Part shown: in pieces, positions 1 to 7,864 of the stretch
Numbering within the stretch: the stretch's first letter is position 1
Layout of the letters: each line of letters starts with the position of its first letter
DNA from: Pedobacter hartonius
Lineage (GTDB): Bacteria > Bacteroidota > Bacteroidia > Sphingobacteriales > Sphingobacteriaceae
Direction: 5' to 3'
Assembly: GCF_900107535.1 (NCBI RefSeq)
Contig: NZ_FNRA01000007.1
Span: forward strand, 1 to 64,000
Length of the DNA: 64,000 nucleotides
Position numbers and translations under genes: made by a program
Notes under the pieces: model-generated
What the model saw: only the letters and a program-made list of their open reading frames with translations
The model's database searches: none
Told to the model about the DNA's origin: nothing

Positions 1-90
1 TCCGTAATGGCGGCCAATCTTTTGGCCCAACGATTTCCGTTTTGACTGGCCCAGTATCACCGTTATGCTTGGCCCAATGACTACCGTATT
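1..90. mobile_element. Terminal repeats of an IS21-family-like insertion sequence (body lies left of the window)
   Basis: GGCCCA/GGCCAA motifs recur at 12, 24, 48 and 71, and CCGT motifs at 2, 37, 60 and 84, giving a unit of about 23-24 bp built as GGCCCA-N7-CCGT. IS21-family elements carry such repeated transposase-binding sites at their ends, and Bacteroidota members use GGCCCA/CCG-type units. No transposase gene is visible here, so the element would extend to the left. The exact tip cannot be placed; it is probably near 85-95. Confidence 0.55.
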
Positions 91-274
91 AGACAACAAG
101 AACGCATTTATAAATATAGCACCACTTGGCACTAAACCGATGGCATTAGGAGCTTGCATGTTTGCATTACACAATCCTGAGGTTCGAATAATTTATCCTT
201 TGCCTGATTCATATGAAAGTAAGTATACAGATATGTCATGGAACACATGGCAATATGATTTACCCCTGAATTAA
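91..274 (+). pseudogene. C-terminal remnant of an interrupted gene
   Basis: An open frame enters from the IS-like repeats and runs to a stop at 274. From about residue 10 it reads like real protein (for example APLGTKPMALGACMFALHNP, then a Tyr/Trp-rich end). The only start codon lies inside the transposon repeats, so I read this as the last 55-60 residues of a host or island gene beheaded by the insertion. It converges on the XRE regulator that ends at 324. I do not recognise the family. Confidence 0.45.
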
Positions 275-323
275 GTAAATTCTCTACCATAAATTTTTCT
301 GACGTTTCTAGATTATTCGTTTA

Positions 324-860
324 TTATTGTGACTCCGTTGGAATAATTTTTCCGGTCTTTGAATAAATGTTGGTATTCCTCTTTAATTCGTGTCTAGTAA
401 CAATTATTTTGTCTTGTTCTCTCTTCAATGCATTCGATATGGATGTGCCTAAATACTTCCAACCGTATTGTGCAAAAAACGATTTGATTTCATTTACCTC
501 TTTTGGCGTATCTAAAAAATCGCTTTTAAGCAGCTTATATTTAATGGCATAAGTAATATTAGGCTGCTTATTCAGTAAAATTAATAAGGGTTCGTTGTTC
601 TTGTGATAAGAAAGTAAATTCTCTCTAAAATTAAGAGTCAAGTTGATTTCCTTTTTCAAGATGTCAGCAATTTTCACATTAAAAAAAGTCGAAATCCTGT
701 CCAATAGGTCTAAATTATTCCCTCCATTCCCTGCCTCGATATTAGCGATGCTTCTTCTTGAGATTTCCACCAGATGAGAAAAATCCTGCTGGGATAGTCC
801 AGATGCCTCTCTTAACGCCTTAATGTTTTCACCAATTATCTTCCTATCAAATTGTGCCAT
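324..860 (-). CDS. XRE-family transcriptional regulator with extended C-terminal domain
   Basis: A 178-residue protein with an N-terminal Cro/C1-type helix-turn-helix (about residues 5-60; GLSQQDFSHLVEISRRSIANIE) followed by about 115 residues of unknown function. The frame is open back to 887, but a promoter (TTG at 899-901 and TACATCTG at 874-881, minus strand) puts the transcript start near 868, so the ATG at 860 (MAQFDRK) is the likelier start. A 13-bp dyad at 879-891 overlaps the -7 box and is a candidate operator for autoregulation. The C-terminal half may sense a ligand or partner. The gene could control the island or belong to a toxin-antitoxin-like unit with the truncated neighbour; neither is shown. 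Confidence 0.8.
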   Translation of the reverse strand: MAQFDRKIIGENIKALREASGLSQQDFSHLVEISRRSIANIEAGNGGNNLDLLDRISTFFNVKIADILKKEINLTLNFRENLLSYHKNNEPLLILLNKQPNITYAIKYKLLKSDFLDTPKEVNEIKSFFAQYGWKYLGTSISNALKREQDKIIVTRHELKRNTNIYSKTGKIIPTESQ

Positions 861-873
861 AACAACAAATTGA

Positions 874-901
874 CAGATGTAAATCATTTACTTTTGTGCA
901 A
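874..901 (-). promoter_or_regulatory. Bacteroidota-type promoter with overlapping operator dyad
   Basis: On the minus strand TTG (901-899) and TACATCTG (881-874) are spaced as expected for the Bacteroidota -33/-7 promoter. GTAAATCATTTAC (879-891) is a perfect dyad with a 1-bp centre and overlaps the -7 element. It is a plausible binding site for the HTH protein encoded immediately downstream. Confidence 0.5.
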
Positions 902-978
902 TTGTTTGCTTTTATTAAATTGATTTTATAGCTTTGAATTAACGATAATTAATTAAATATAAGAGTCTTGTAGTTGCA

Positions 979-1138
979 TTCTGACGCCGCTAACGCAAGA
1001 CAGCAGATATTTCCCATGTCTATTTAAAGATGCACTATATTTGTGCATTAGAATAGATGTGGGGGCTGCTGTAATTCCATGTTAGTGTAAGGCGTCAGAA
1101 ACTTTAAGCAACCATGGTTTGCAGTCCCCACATCTATT
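979..1138 (+). promoter_or_regulatory. Promoter and structured leader upstream of the HEPN operon
   Basis: TATATTTG at 1036-1043 is a perfect TAnnTTTG -7 element, although no clear TTG lies upstream of it. The predicted transcript would begin near 1050 with a long stem: 1052-1069 pairs with 1121-1138 (18 bp, one G-T wobble). A second perfect 10-bp pair, 979-988 with 1091-1100, crosses the first, and TGCAC/GTGCA (1031-1047) forms a small local hairpin. The region 861-1193 holds no gene. It could be a regulatory leader, a small RNA or a recombination site. Confidence 0.4.
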
Positions 1139-1193
1139 ATCTACCGCACTCCACAGACTCATAAAGGTGTAACGAACTAAATGAGATCAACAT

Positions 1194-2114
1194 ATGGAAA
1201 TGCAAATCATACCGCCTGCGAATCACCAGGCAAAACACTTCAAAAAGTTCCTCCAATCCCTAATTCAGAAATTCCAACCACAGCAGCTATTCTGCTTCAG
1301 TGAAAACATCAACACAGTAGAAAACAAAGGATGCTTCAAAACCGCTGAAACAAGCCAAAACTGCGATTACTGCCTGCTAATGGTAACAGAAACCGTTACC
1401 CGCATTGATCATGACGTACAGGATTTTGCAAACAATCATTACAAGATGGGCAAGATCACAATCTTATGCCACGGTCAACAAACAATTCTGGAGGCAATCA
1501 GGAAGAACAGTCGTTTCTTCATCACGATTTATAAGTCAGCAAAACTGCTATACAGTCACGATGGTCTACTACCTTATAACTCAAACATCCGTTTCATTCC
1601 TACACAAGCAGTAGCAAAAGCGACAAAACATTTCACCCATCGTATTGACTTAGCAAACGGTTTTCTTCAGGGAGCCGGAGAATGCTTAAATAAGCAACAG
1701 TATACAGTCTCCACATTTATGCTGCATCAGGTCGCAGAACAATGCTGCATCGTCCTGATCAGAGTGCATATCGCTTACCGTTCCGAGATTCATAACTTAT
1801 CCCGGATGCTGGGGCTATGCAAAAGTTTCTCAGAAGAACCTTCTAAACTCTTCCTATCAGGAAACCCTGAAGATCAGAGACTGTTCGACCTTCTTGTAAA
1901 AAGCTATTGCGGTGCCCGCTATACCAGCAGCTTTTCTGTAGATCAAGATGAAGCCACTAAGCTCTACCATCGGGTTTCGTCATTTCTGGAACTAACAATA
2001 TCGTTATGTACCGCTCACCTTGTAAAACTCAACGATGAGGCACTAGCCTATAAAGAACTGCAAGATGCTTTAACCTTGGATTTACCTAAAGACCTGTACT
2101 ATGAAACGAATTAA
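1194..2114 (+). CDS. HEPN-domain protein with N-terminal nucleotidyltransferase-like region
   Basis: 306 residues. The C-terminal part (about 155-290) has the HEPN helical pattern: FMLHQVAEQCC, then an Arg at 196 and His at 200 in YRSEIHNLSRML, then a long helical tail. The N-terminal 130 residues have the alternating strand/helix look of the minimal nucleotidyltransferase-like domains that precede HEPN in Bacteroidota mobile elements, but I see no intact GS-x-DxD motif, so that domain may be inactive. The R-x3-H spacing is shorter than the usual Rx4-6H of HEPN ribonucleases, so RNase activity is uncertain. It overlaps the next gene by 14 bp, indicating co-translation. Probably an accessory protein of the mobile element. 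Confidence 0.7.
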   Translation: MEMQIIPPANHQAKHFKKFLQSLIQKFQPQQLFCFSENINTVENKGCFKTAETSQNCDYCLLMVTETVTRIDHDVQDFANNHYKMGKITILCHGQQTILEAIRKNSRFFITIYKSAKLLYSHDGLLPYNSNIRFIPTQAVAKATKHFTHRIDLANGFLQGAGECLNKQQYTVSTFMLHQVAEQCCIVLIRVHIAYRSEIHNLSRMLGLCKSFSEEPSKLFLSGNPEDQRLFDLLVKSYCGARYTSSFSVDQDEATKLYHRVSSFLELTISLCTAHLVKLNDEALAYKELQDALTLDLPKDLYYETN

Positions 2115-2850
2115 CCACAACGTACTTACAATTCCAATGGAATTTAAAGTAGCATGTACGATATACAAGGTCAGTGAACAAGAAGTCCTCCAAATCTTTA
2201 TCGATCATTCCAGCCTATTTGATTCCCTGTGTGAAGAATATAGCGAAGGATTTTCAGAAGCCACCAGAACCATTGCTCAATATGTCCAGTCAAGACCCGG
2301 CGGACTGAAAAGATCTAAATCATTGTTGAAATGCAAAGACACTGCAATCACTTCTATTGCCGGAATTTTCAGACTGGCGAAAAAGAAAAGAAGCAAACTC
2401 ACAGTCAGAAGAAGACAAAGCCAGCCCTTGATGAATGCCATATTTGAAACGATGCAAAGGCTTCACACCCCTACAGATTTCCTTTATTTAGATGAGAATA
2501 CGCAAGTAAACCTGAATAAAGACATCTGTGTCTTATGCGAACTGCATAGCTGTTATCCTAAAGAATACCTCGAATATTTCATGAGCAGGATATCTGTAGC
2601 TGAAGCCCACGCGCGCAGCGCCATGAAGAAACCAAATAAGAATTTTACTTTTGATTTATTCATGCTCATAGTCAATGGGCTGAGAAGAGATTCAAGTCAG
2701 CTATTACACCTTGACGAGCATGAAGTTGATTTCTATGAGAGAATGGCAGAGCTGCGTCTTGAACTATATAATATCCGTGACCTCGAAGAAAGAACAGCAA
2801 TCCTGAGAGAGTTCTATCTCTCACATCACCAAAGTATGAACCTAAACTAA
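2101..2850 (+). CDS. Unknown protein of HEPN operon (249 aa)
   Basis: The family is not recognised. The protein is soluble, mostly helical and charged, with a basic patch near residues 70-110 (KRSKS, KKKRSK, RRRQS) that could bind nucleic acid. Residues 12-43 resemble the start of the next gene product: both share an F-x3-C-x-IY-x6-Q-x-F pattern, suggesting a common small N-terminal domain. Its ATG lies 14 bp inside the preceding HEPN gene, and the third gene follows after 10 bp, so the three form one operon. No signal peptide or membrane segment is seen. Confidence 0.6.
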   Translation: MKRINHNVLTIPMEFKVACTIYKVSEQEVLQIFIDHSSLFDSLCEEYSEGFSEATRTIAQYVQSRPGGLKRSKSLLKCKDTAITSIAGIFRLAKKKRSKLTVRRRQSQPLMNAIFETMQRLHTPTDFLYLDENTQVNLNKDICVLCELHSCYPKEYLEYFMSRISVAEAHARSAMKKPNKNFTFDLFMLIVNGLRRDSSQLLHLDEHEVDFYERMAELRLELYNIRDLEERTAILREFYLSHHQSMNLN

Positions 2851-2860
2851 ATCACCGATT

Positions 2861-3238
2861 ATGGAAGCTAATACAAAAATCCATTTACCAGAGGATTTTA
2901 ACATCCTTTGCAGCATTTATCAGATTAAACCGGAAAACATCATCCAGTCTTTTGTTAATGAAATTTCCTTCCCCTCTTTCTACAGCAGGCCAAATGATAC
3001 CGACCGCTGGGCAACCTATTTCTTCCTCCATTTTTTAGATGTAGAAGAATCTAAATATGAAGTGAATGAGGACATGGAAGACCACTACCTGAAAAGATTT
3101 ACTGATGTATTAAAAAACAACTTCGAAAATCACCGCGATGATGTACTAAAAGCGGAAAACGACGGCAGAGAAATAATGAGGCAGTGGCACAAGGCTGCAC
3201 TGGCAGAGAGGGCAAGATATCTAACTGATAATTTATAG
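2861..3238 (+). CDS. Unknown small protein sharing its N-terminus with the upstream gene product (125 aa)
   Basis: An acidic, helical 125-residue protein. Its first 40 residues (LPEDFNILCSIYQIKPENII) align with residues 12-43 of the upstream protein, so the two are diverged relatives or share a docking module. It is the last gene of the HEPN operon and ends just before a 21-bp perfect hairpin that can terminate transcription. No catalytic motif, signal peptide or membrane segment is visible. Confidence 0.6.
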   Translation: MEANTKIHLPEDFNILCSIYQIKPENIIQSFVNEISFPSFYSRPNDTDRWATYFFLHFLDVEESKYEVNEDMEDHYLKRFTDVLKNNFENHRDDVLKAENDGREIMRQWHKAALAERARYLTDNL

Positions 3239-3242
3239 GATC

Positions 3243-3287
3243 ACTCCGTATATAATCGAGGCTGCGAGCCTCGATTATATACGGAGT
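3243..3287. terminator. Perfect 21-bp inverted repeat with GCG loop
   Basis: Arm 3243-3263 is the exact reverse complement of 3267-3287, with only 3 bases between. It begins five bases after the stop codon of the HEPN operon, so a terminator is the simplest reading. There is no T-run after it on the plus strand, and the stem is unusually long and perfect, so a recombination or protein-binding site is also possible. Confidence 0.5.
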
Positions 3288-3336
3288 ACCAAAGGTTTAC
3301 GAATTATATGTCTCCTCGATGCTGACAAAAATTGTA

Positions 3337-3363
3337 GGGAACCCTCTATAGGGCTCCTTTTTC
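3337..3363 (+). terminator. Hairpin plus T-run terminator
   Basis: GGAACCCT / AGGGCTCC pair around a short CTAT loop with one mismatch and are followed by TTTTT (3358-3362). This looks like a rho-independent terminator. A second small hairpin follows (AAAGGCTC 3391-3398 with GAGCCTTT 3404-3411). I see no gene between 3239 and 3606. Confidence 0.5.
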
Positions 3364-3606
3364 TGGCCTGAAGCAACTCAAAAAGTACCCAAAGGCTCCC
3401 GGAGAGCCTTTAAAGCCTGCAAAGCGATAGCTTAAAGGCAGAAAAGTGAGGCTTTGCCCAACTTCGGCTAGCTCCTTTTTTTGGAAGGAAAAAAGGACAG
3501 CTAACAACAACCTAAAATACTACAAAAACATCTTTCAGCAGTACCGGACTTTATTGAATACGCTGAAATTTAGTTCCCGATCATTGATGTTCAATCAGGA
3601 GCAGAA

Positions 3607-3789
3607 ATGAAAACAGACATTCAATACATCAGACCGGAGACAAGAAGAGTGACATCGCAGCAGGCAGTTAAACTGCTGCAAGAGCATGGCACAAAAGTAA
3701 CTATTGAAGAAGCAAAACTGATCTTAGACTTCCTTTATGATTTCGGAGCCTTAGCGATAGATCAGTACATAAAAACCCAATCCACATGA
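3607..3789 (+). CDS. Small conserved protein coupled to serine recombinase (60 aa)
   Basis: Sixty residues with a helical core (RVTSQQAVKLLQEHGTKVTI, then EEAKLILDFLYDFGALAIDQY). Small proteins of this pattern commonly precede recombinases in Bacteroidota and are sometimes misnamed PTS subunits. Its stop overlaps the recombinase start by 4 bp (ATGA), so the two are translationally coupled. A recombination-accessory or directionality role is an inference from position only. Confidence 0.6.
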   Translation: MKTDIQYIRPETRRVTSQQAVKLLQEHGTKVTIEEAKLILDFLYDFGALAIDQYIKTQST

Positions 3790-5390
3790 AAAAAGCGATT
3801 TTATATGTACGTGTAAGTACAGACGAACAAGCCGACAAAGGCTATTCTCAAAGAGATCAGGACGAACGTTTAAGAAGATACTGTGAGATCAATAATATCG
3901 AGATCATCAGGACTGTCTTCGAAGATCATTCAGCAAAGACCTTCAACCGCCCGGAATGGAAGAAATTACTGACCGACCTGAAAAGGCACAGAGGGAAAAA
4001 CACCGATGTAATTCTATTTACCAAATGGGATAGGTTCAGCAGAAATGCCGGGGACGCATATCAAATGATTGCTATCCTGAAGAACTTAGATATAGAAGCG
4101 CAGGCAATGGAACAGCCTCTGGATTTAGAAATACCAGAGAACAAAATCATGCTGGCCTTTTACCTGGCTGCGCCCGAAGTAGAGAACGACAGACGGGCGC
4201 TGAATGTAAAAAGCGGAATGCGCAGGGCGAAGAAAGAAGGCCGCTGCATGGGTACGGCTCCATTCGGGTACGACAACAAAACCCGCGAAGACGGCAGCAA
4301 ATACATCGCGATCAACCCAACTGAAGGGCCAACGATGCAATATATTTTCAAATCAATCCACGAAGGAATATTCGCCCCCGACCAGATCAGGAAGAAGCTA
4401 AACGATGAAGGAATCAAGATCAGTAGGGCGAACTTCTACCGCCAAGTGAGGAACCCGCTATACTGTGGCAAGATCAAAATCAAAGCGTATAAGGGAGAAG
4501 ATGAATATTTAGTTGACGGGCAGCATGAGCCACTGATCTCTGAAGAGATGTTTTACAAAGTGCAAGATATATTAACCGGACGGGAAAGACCTATTCAAGT
4601 GGCGGTAAAAGGTAACAAGGCACTGCCTCTGCAAGGTTTCCTGCAATGCAGAATGTGCAACCGCGGTCTTACCGGTAGCTCCTCAAAAAGCTGCACAGGC
4701 AACTATTACTATTATTATCACGCGCAGACACAGTTTGGCTGTGGTTGCAGGTACAGGGCAGATATGGTTCATGACGGTATTGAGAAACTCCTTAAAAAGT
4801 TTGTGCCCCTGCCGGGAATGGAAGAGTTATACAAACAGGTAATCGCAGATATCTATAAAATGCAAAGAGGTAACAGCTCTGATGAAAGACAAGGAATCAG
4901 CGCACAGATTGTAAAAGTACAGCAGAAGCTTACAAACGCAAGAAATTTGCTGGTTGAAGACCAGATTGAAGCAGCAGATTTTAAGATAATCAAGCGAGAA
5001 TGTGAAGATCAATTGAAACGTTTCGAACTAGCTTTAACGAACCTGACGATTCCAAAATCCAACTCAATGAGTATTGACAGAATGCTATTAACGGCCATTA
5101 AAGCACTGTCAAGGCTGAAAAGAATGTACCTAGATGGAGATGTACAGACTAAACGCGCATTATTAGGTTGTATCTTCCGGGAAAAACTCCTTTTTGACGG
5201 AAAAAAGTATCGAACTACCCGGCTCAACGAAGCAGCAGCCCTTATCTTCCACATTACCAAGAATTTGCGTGAAAATGAAAACGGGAAAGACGCGCCTCCT
5301 GCGCAGCTTTCCCGTGAAGTGGTCTATCCCGATCAAATGTCGAACTCTTTTATTGAAGATTTGAAGAAACTAGCCAGCTTATTTAAATGA
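3786..5390 (+). CDS. Large serine recombinase (site-specific integrase) 1
   Basis: 534 residues. The resolvase-type catalytic domain (about 1-150) has the nucleophile Ser11 in LYVRVSTDEQ and the conserved block FTKWDRFSRN. A recombinase domain follows (about 160-265), then a Cys-rich zinc ribbon (about 285-330; CRMCNRGL ... GCGCR) and a coiled-coil segment (about 360-460). This is the standard architecture of large serine integrases that insert or excise mobile islands by cutting both strands through phosphoserine links. It is related to a second copy at 23098 in the same orientation. The length and motifs look intact. Its att sites were not identified. Confidence 0.92.
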   Translation: MKKAILYVRVSTDEQADKGYSQRDQDERLRRYCEINNIEIIRTVFEDHSAKTFNRPEWKKLLTDLKRHRGKNTDVILFTKWDRFSRNAGDAYQMIAILKNLDIEAQAMEQPLDLEIPENKIMLAFYLAAPEVENDRRALNVKSGMRRAKKEGRCMGTAPFGYDNKTREDGSKYIAINPTEGPTMQYIFKSIHEGIFAPDQIRKKLNDEGIKISRANFYRQVRNPLYCGKIKIKAYKGEDEYLVDGQHEPLISEEMFYKVQDILTGRERPIQVAVKGNKALPLQGFLQCRMCNRGLTGSSSKSCTGNYYYYYHAQTQFGCGCRYRADMVHDGIEKLLKKFVPLPGMEELYKQVIADIYKMQRGNSSDERQGISAQIVKVQQKLTNARNLLVEDQIEAADFKIIKRECEDQLKRFELALTNLTIPKSNSMSIDRMLLTAIKALSRLKRMYLDGDVQTKRALLGCIFREKLLFDGKKYRTTRLNEAAALIFHITKNLRENENGKDAPPAQLSREVVYPDQMSNSFIEDLKKLASLFK

Positions 5391-5550
5391 TTAACAGTTA
5401 ATTACACAAATAAAAACCCTTTCATAATTTAGTTCCAACAAATAAATTATTTAAAAATGTTTAGACTCCTATCAATATATAAACCAACGGCTCATATATT
5501 AAATAACCAGTTAAATTTCCTACCTATTGTTCATGGAAGACAACCACTGG

Positions 5551-6702
5551 TTATAATGTATCCCACTTCGCCATCTCCCGCTCCTTTACACTATCTACAA
5601 TTTTAGCATAAACCTGAGTGGTTTTCAGATTCGTGTGCCCCAATAATTTGCTGACCACTTCAATGGGGATTCCCAGTGTTATGGATACAGTAGCAAAAGT
5701 ATGCCTTGCTACGTGACAAGTCAACTTTTTAGGAATATTGTATCGCCGTCCAAGTTCTTTTAAAATGCGATTGGTGACTTTATTACAATATACACGGAAT
5801 ACTGTTTGAGACTGAGATTGCTCAGGAAGTAGCTGCAGGGCTTTATTTGTTAATGGGATACCTACCATATACCCAGTTTTATGCATTTTTATCTGTAAAC
5901 TGTTTCCTTCAATTGACGATGTTTTAAGTACCTTCAGATCTGAATACCGCAACCCTGTATAACAGGAAAACAGAAAATATTGCAATATCTCTTTTTCTTT
6001 GACGTCTACAATTTCACCTGTAAAGTAGGCTTGCGACAGCTTATTCAATTCTTCAGCGGTAAGAAAGTCTCTTTTTCCATCTACTTTCTTGATCGTGATG
6101 TATTTAAAAGGATTGCTTTTAATATACCCATACCGCATGGAGATATTAACGAAGGTTCGAAGGGATCGAAGACTTTTACTTACTGTGTTTTCATTATTAC
6201 GCAACACATGGAGCATATAGTGCTGGTAGTCATTAATAAATTTCTCGTTGATGTCTGCAAAAGCAACTTCCTTTTTGAACTTCAACATTTTTGTTATCTG
6301 CGATTTATAACTCCACCAGGATTCTAGCTTTAGTCGGGCTTTGTTTTCATTCAGGTAATGAAGAATGTAATTGGTAAAGCTTTCTTCCGATTGCCCTGCA
6401 GAGTGCATGTAATCTTTAAATTGGCCTAAAGTCAAAGCGGTATCTTCATGGACAAAATTATTTAGGATAACTTTCAGCGCTTTTTTCTCAAAAGCTTCCA
6501 AAATGGCATTATATTTTTCATGGGCAAGATTCCTCCTCTTTACCCGCTGTTTCTTTTCAGACCAGTCTTCTTTTGATAATGCTACAGAGGTAGCTATTTC
6601 TATTTTTTTTCCGTGTTGGAATGCTCTTATGTATATAGGATTAAGACCTCTTTTATTTGCCTCAGGTTTGAGTACAAAGCTGTAAGTTATGCGTGTTGCC
6701 AT
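5551..6702 (-). CDS. Tyrosine recombinase, candidate invertase of the adjacent methyltransferase inverton
   Basis: 383 residues. An Arm-type N-terminus is followed by a SAM-like core-binding domain (about 105-200) and a catalytic domain with Arg252 (TGLRYSDLK), Lys275, His330-x2-Arg333 (CHVARHTFA), His356 (LLGHTN) and Tyr365 (TTQVYAKI), so all catalytic residues are present. It resembles Bacteroidota integrases that flip invertible promoters and hsdS cassettes. Its start codon lies about 100 bp from the left 57-bp inverted repeat of the methyltransferase inverton, pointing away from it, which suggests that this is its substrate. It could instead be an island integrase. Confidence 0.9.
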   Translation of the reverse strand: MATRITYSFVLKPEANKRGLNPIYIRAFQHGKKIEIATSVALSKEDWSEKKQRVKRRNLAHEKYNAILEAFEKKALKVILNNFVHEDTALTLGQFKDYMHSAGQSEESFTNYILHYLNENKARLKLESWWSYKSQITKMLKFKKEVAFADINEKFINDYQHYMLHVLRNNENTVSKSLRSLRTFVNISMRYGYIKSNPFKYITIKKVDGKRDFLTAEELNKLSQAYFTGEIVDVKEKEILQYFLFSCYTGLRYSDLKVLKTSSIEGNSLQIKMHKTGYMVGIPLTNKALQLLPEQSQSQTVFRVYCNKVTNRILKELGRRYNIPKKLTCHVARHTFATVSITLGIPIEVVSKLLGHTNLKTTQVYAKIVDSVKEREMAKWDTL

Positions 6703-6804
6703 ATTTTCCTTATGAAGTATTTCTGAAGTCTAAATAACCAATATAATTTCAATGAGGAGACATTTTCACAGGTTTTGTAAGCTTTTAGCAGACTTTGAAT
6801 AGTT

Positions 6805-6861
6805 TTCCCTGGTGATAGGAAATCCATTTCCTCTGAAGCAGAATGTAAAGAAAAGTTTTAT
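6805..6861 (+). repeat. Left 57-bp inverted repeat of the inverton
   Basis: Identical to the reverse complement of 8963-9019 over 57 bases by direct comparison. It encodes VIGNPFPLKQNVKKSF in both copies. Its core contains AGGAAATCCATTTCCT (6817-6832), a 7+2+7 bp dyad that could be the recombinase core site. Confidence 0.95.
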
Positions 6862-7864
6862 TGGAAGTTATGTATTAGGAATGGGCTTTGTACTCACCAT
6901 TGGGGAAGCACAAGCACTAATAGCAAAAGACCCTAGGAATAAAGATGTCTTGTTCCCATATCTGAATGGCGAAGATTTAAATGGTGATCCAGAACAGAGG
7001 CCTTCCCGCTGGGTGATTAACTTTTTTGACTGGAGTGAGGAAAAGGCACGGGCTTACCCTGATTGTTTTGAGATTGTAGAGCGACTGGTGAAGCCGGAAA
7101 GAATGACAAAAAATGATCAAAGGGGGCGTGAGAAATGGTGGCAATTCTTGCGTACACGAGGTGAGCTGTACGAGACCATATCTCAGTTAGACCAGGTCAT
7201 GGTTTTACCGAGAGTATCAAAATATTTTATGGTTTCTATTGTCCCCAAAAATATTGTTTACTCTGAAGCAACAGTAGTTCTTGCGTTGAAATCTTTTTTT
7301 GACTATGCCGTTTTGTCATCTTCAATTCACGAGATATGGGCGTGGAAAAATAGCTCAACCATGAAAGGAGACGCATTGAGATATTCAGCAAGTCGAGCAT
7401 TTGAAACCTTTCCCTTTCCAATGACAGATTCAAATAGTTTTGAAGAAATGGGATTCCTCTTATGTGAATTTCGTAAGACCATAATAGCTAAGGCCAATAT
7501 AGGACTAACGGAAACTTACAACTTATTTCATAATTCTAAGCTGGAAGCGTCTCATGAATTGTACACGGATATTCTAAAACTGCGTAAGCTTCATTCTGAT
7601 ATAGACAAGATTATTCTAGCAGCATATGGGTGGAATGATATCCAATTAATGCACAATTTCTATGAAATAGAACATTTACCTGAAAATGATCGTATTCGTT
7701 TTTCGATAGATACTAACGCCCGGCGAGAAATACTTAAACGGCTTTTTGTATTAAATAATGAAAGGCATAGTATTGAAGTTTCTGCAGAAATAACAACGGC
7801 GGGTAAAACGATATACAAATTGTCGGAATCAATTAATTTATTTTCGGACCCACTCGACAGCTAA
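6812..7864 (+). pseudogene. Silent alternative specificity (C-terminal) cassette of the methyltransferase
   Basis: An open frame homologous to the last third of the methyltransferase at 7861-11676, in the opposite direction. It starts inside the inverted repeat at a GTG that is an internal Val codon in the active gene, and I see no promoter or ribosome-binding site, so it should be silent until inverted. Conserved blocks include DPRNKDVLFPYLNGEDLN, SRWVINFFDWSE, GREKWWQF and LYETISQLDQVM. The stretch after that (about residues 135-200) differs strongly from the active copy, as expected for a target-recognition domain. The frame is intact, with no stops in 350 codons, which implies that it is under selection and is not decaying. 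Confidence 0.85.

Noticed and set aside
3231..3600. CRISPR or tandem repeat array in the hairpin-rich stretch
   Set aside because: The hairpins differ from each other in sequence and spacing, with no repeated unit and no cas genes in the window.
6812..7864. Independent small methyltransferase-like gene
   Set aside because: No promoter or genuine start is seen. The first codons are an internal part of the 57-bp repeat, and it lacks SAM-binding and NPPF motifs, so it is a silent cassette.
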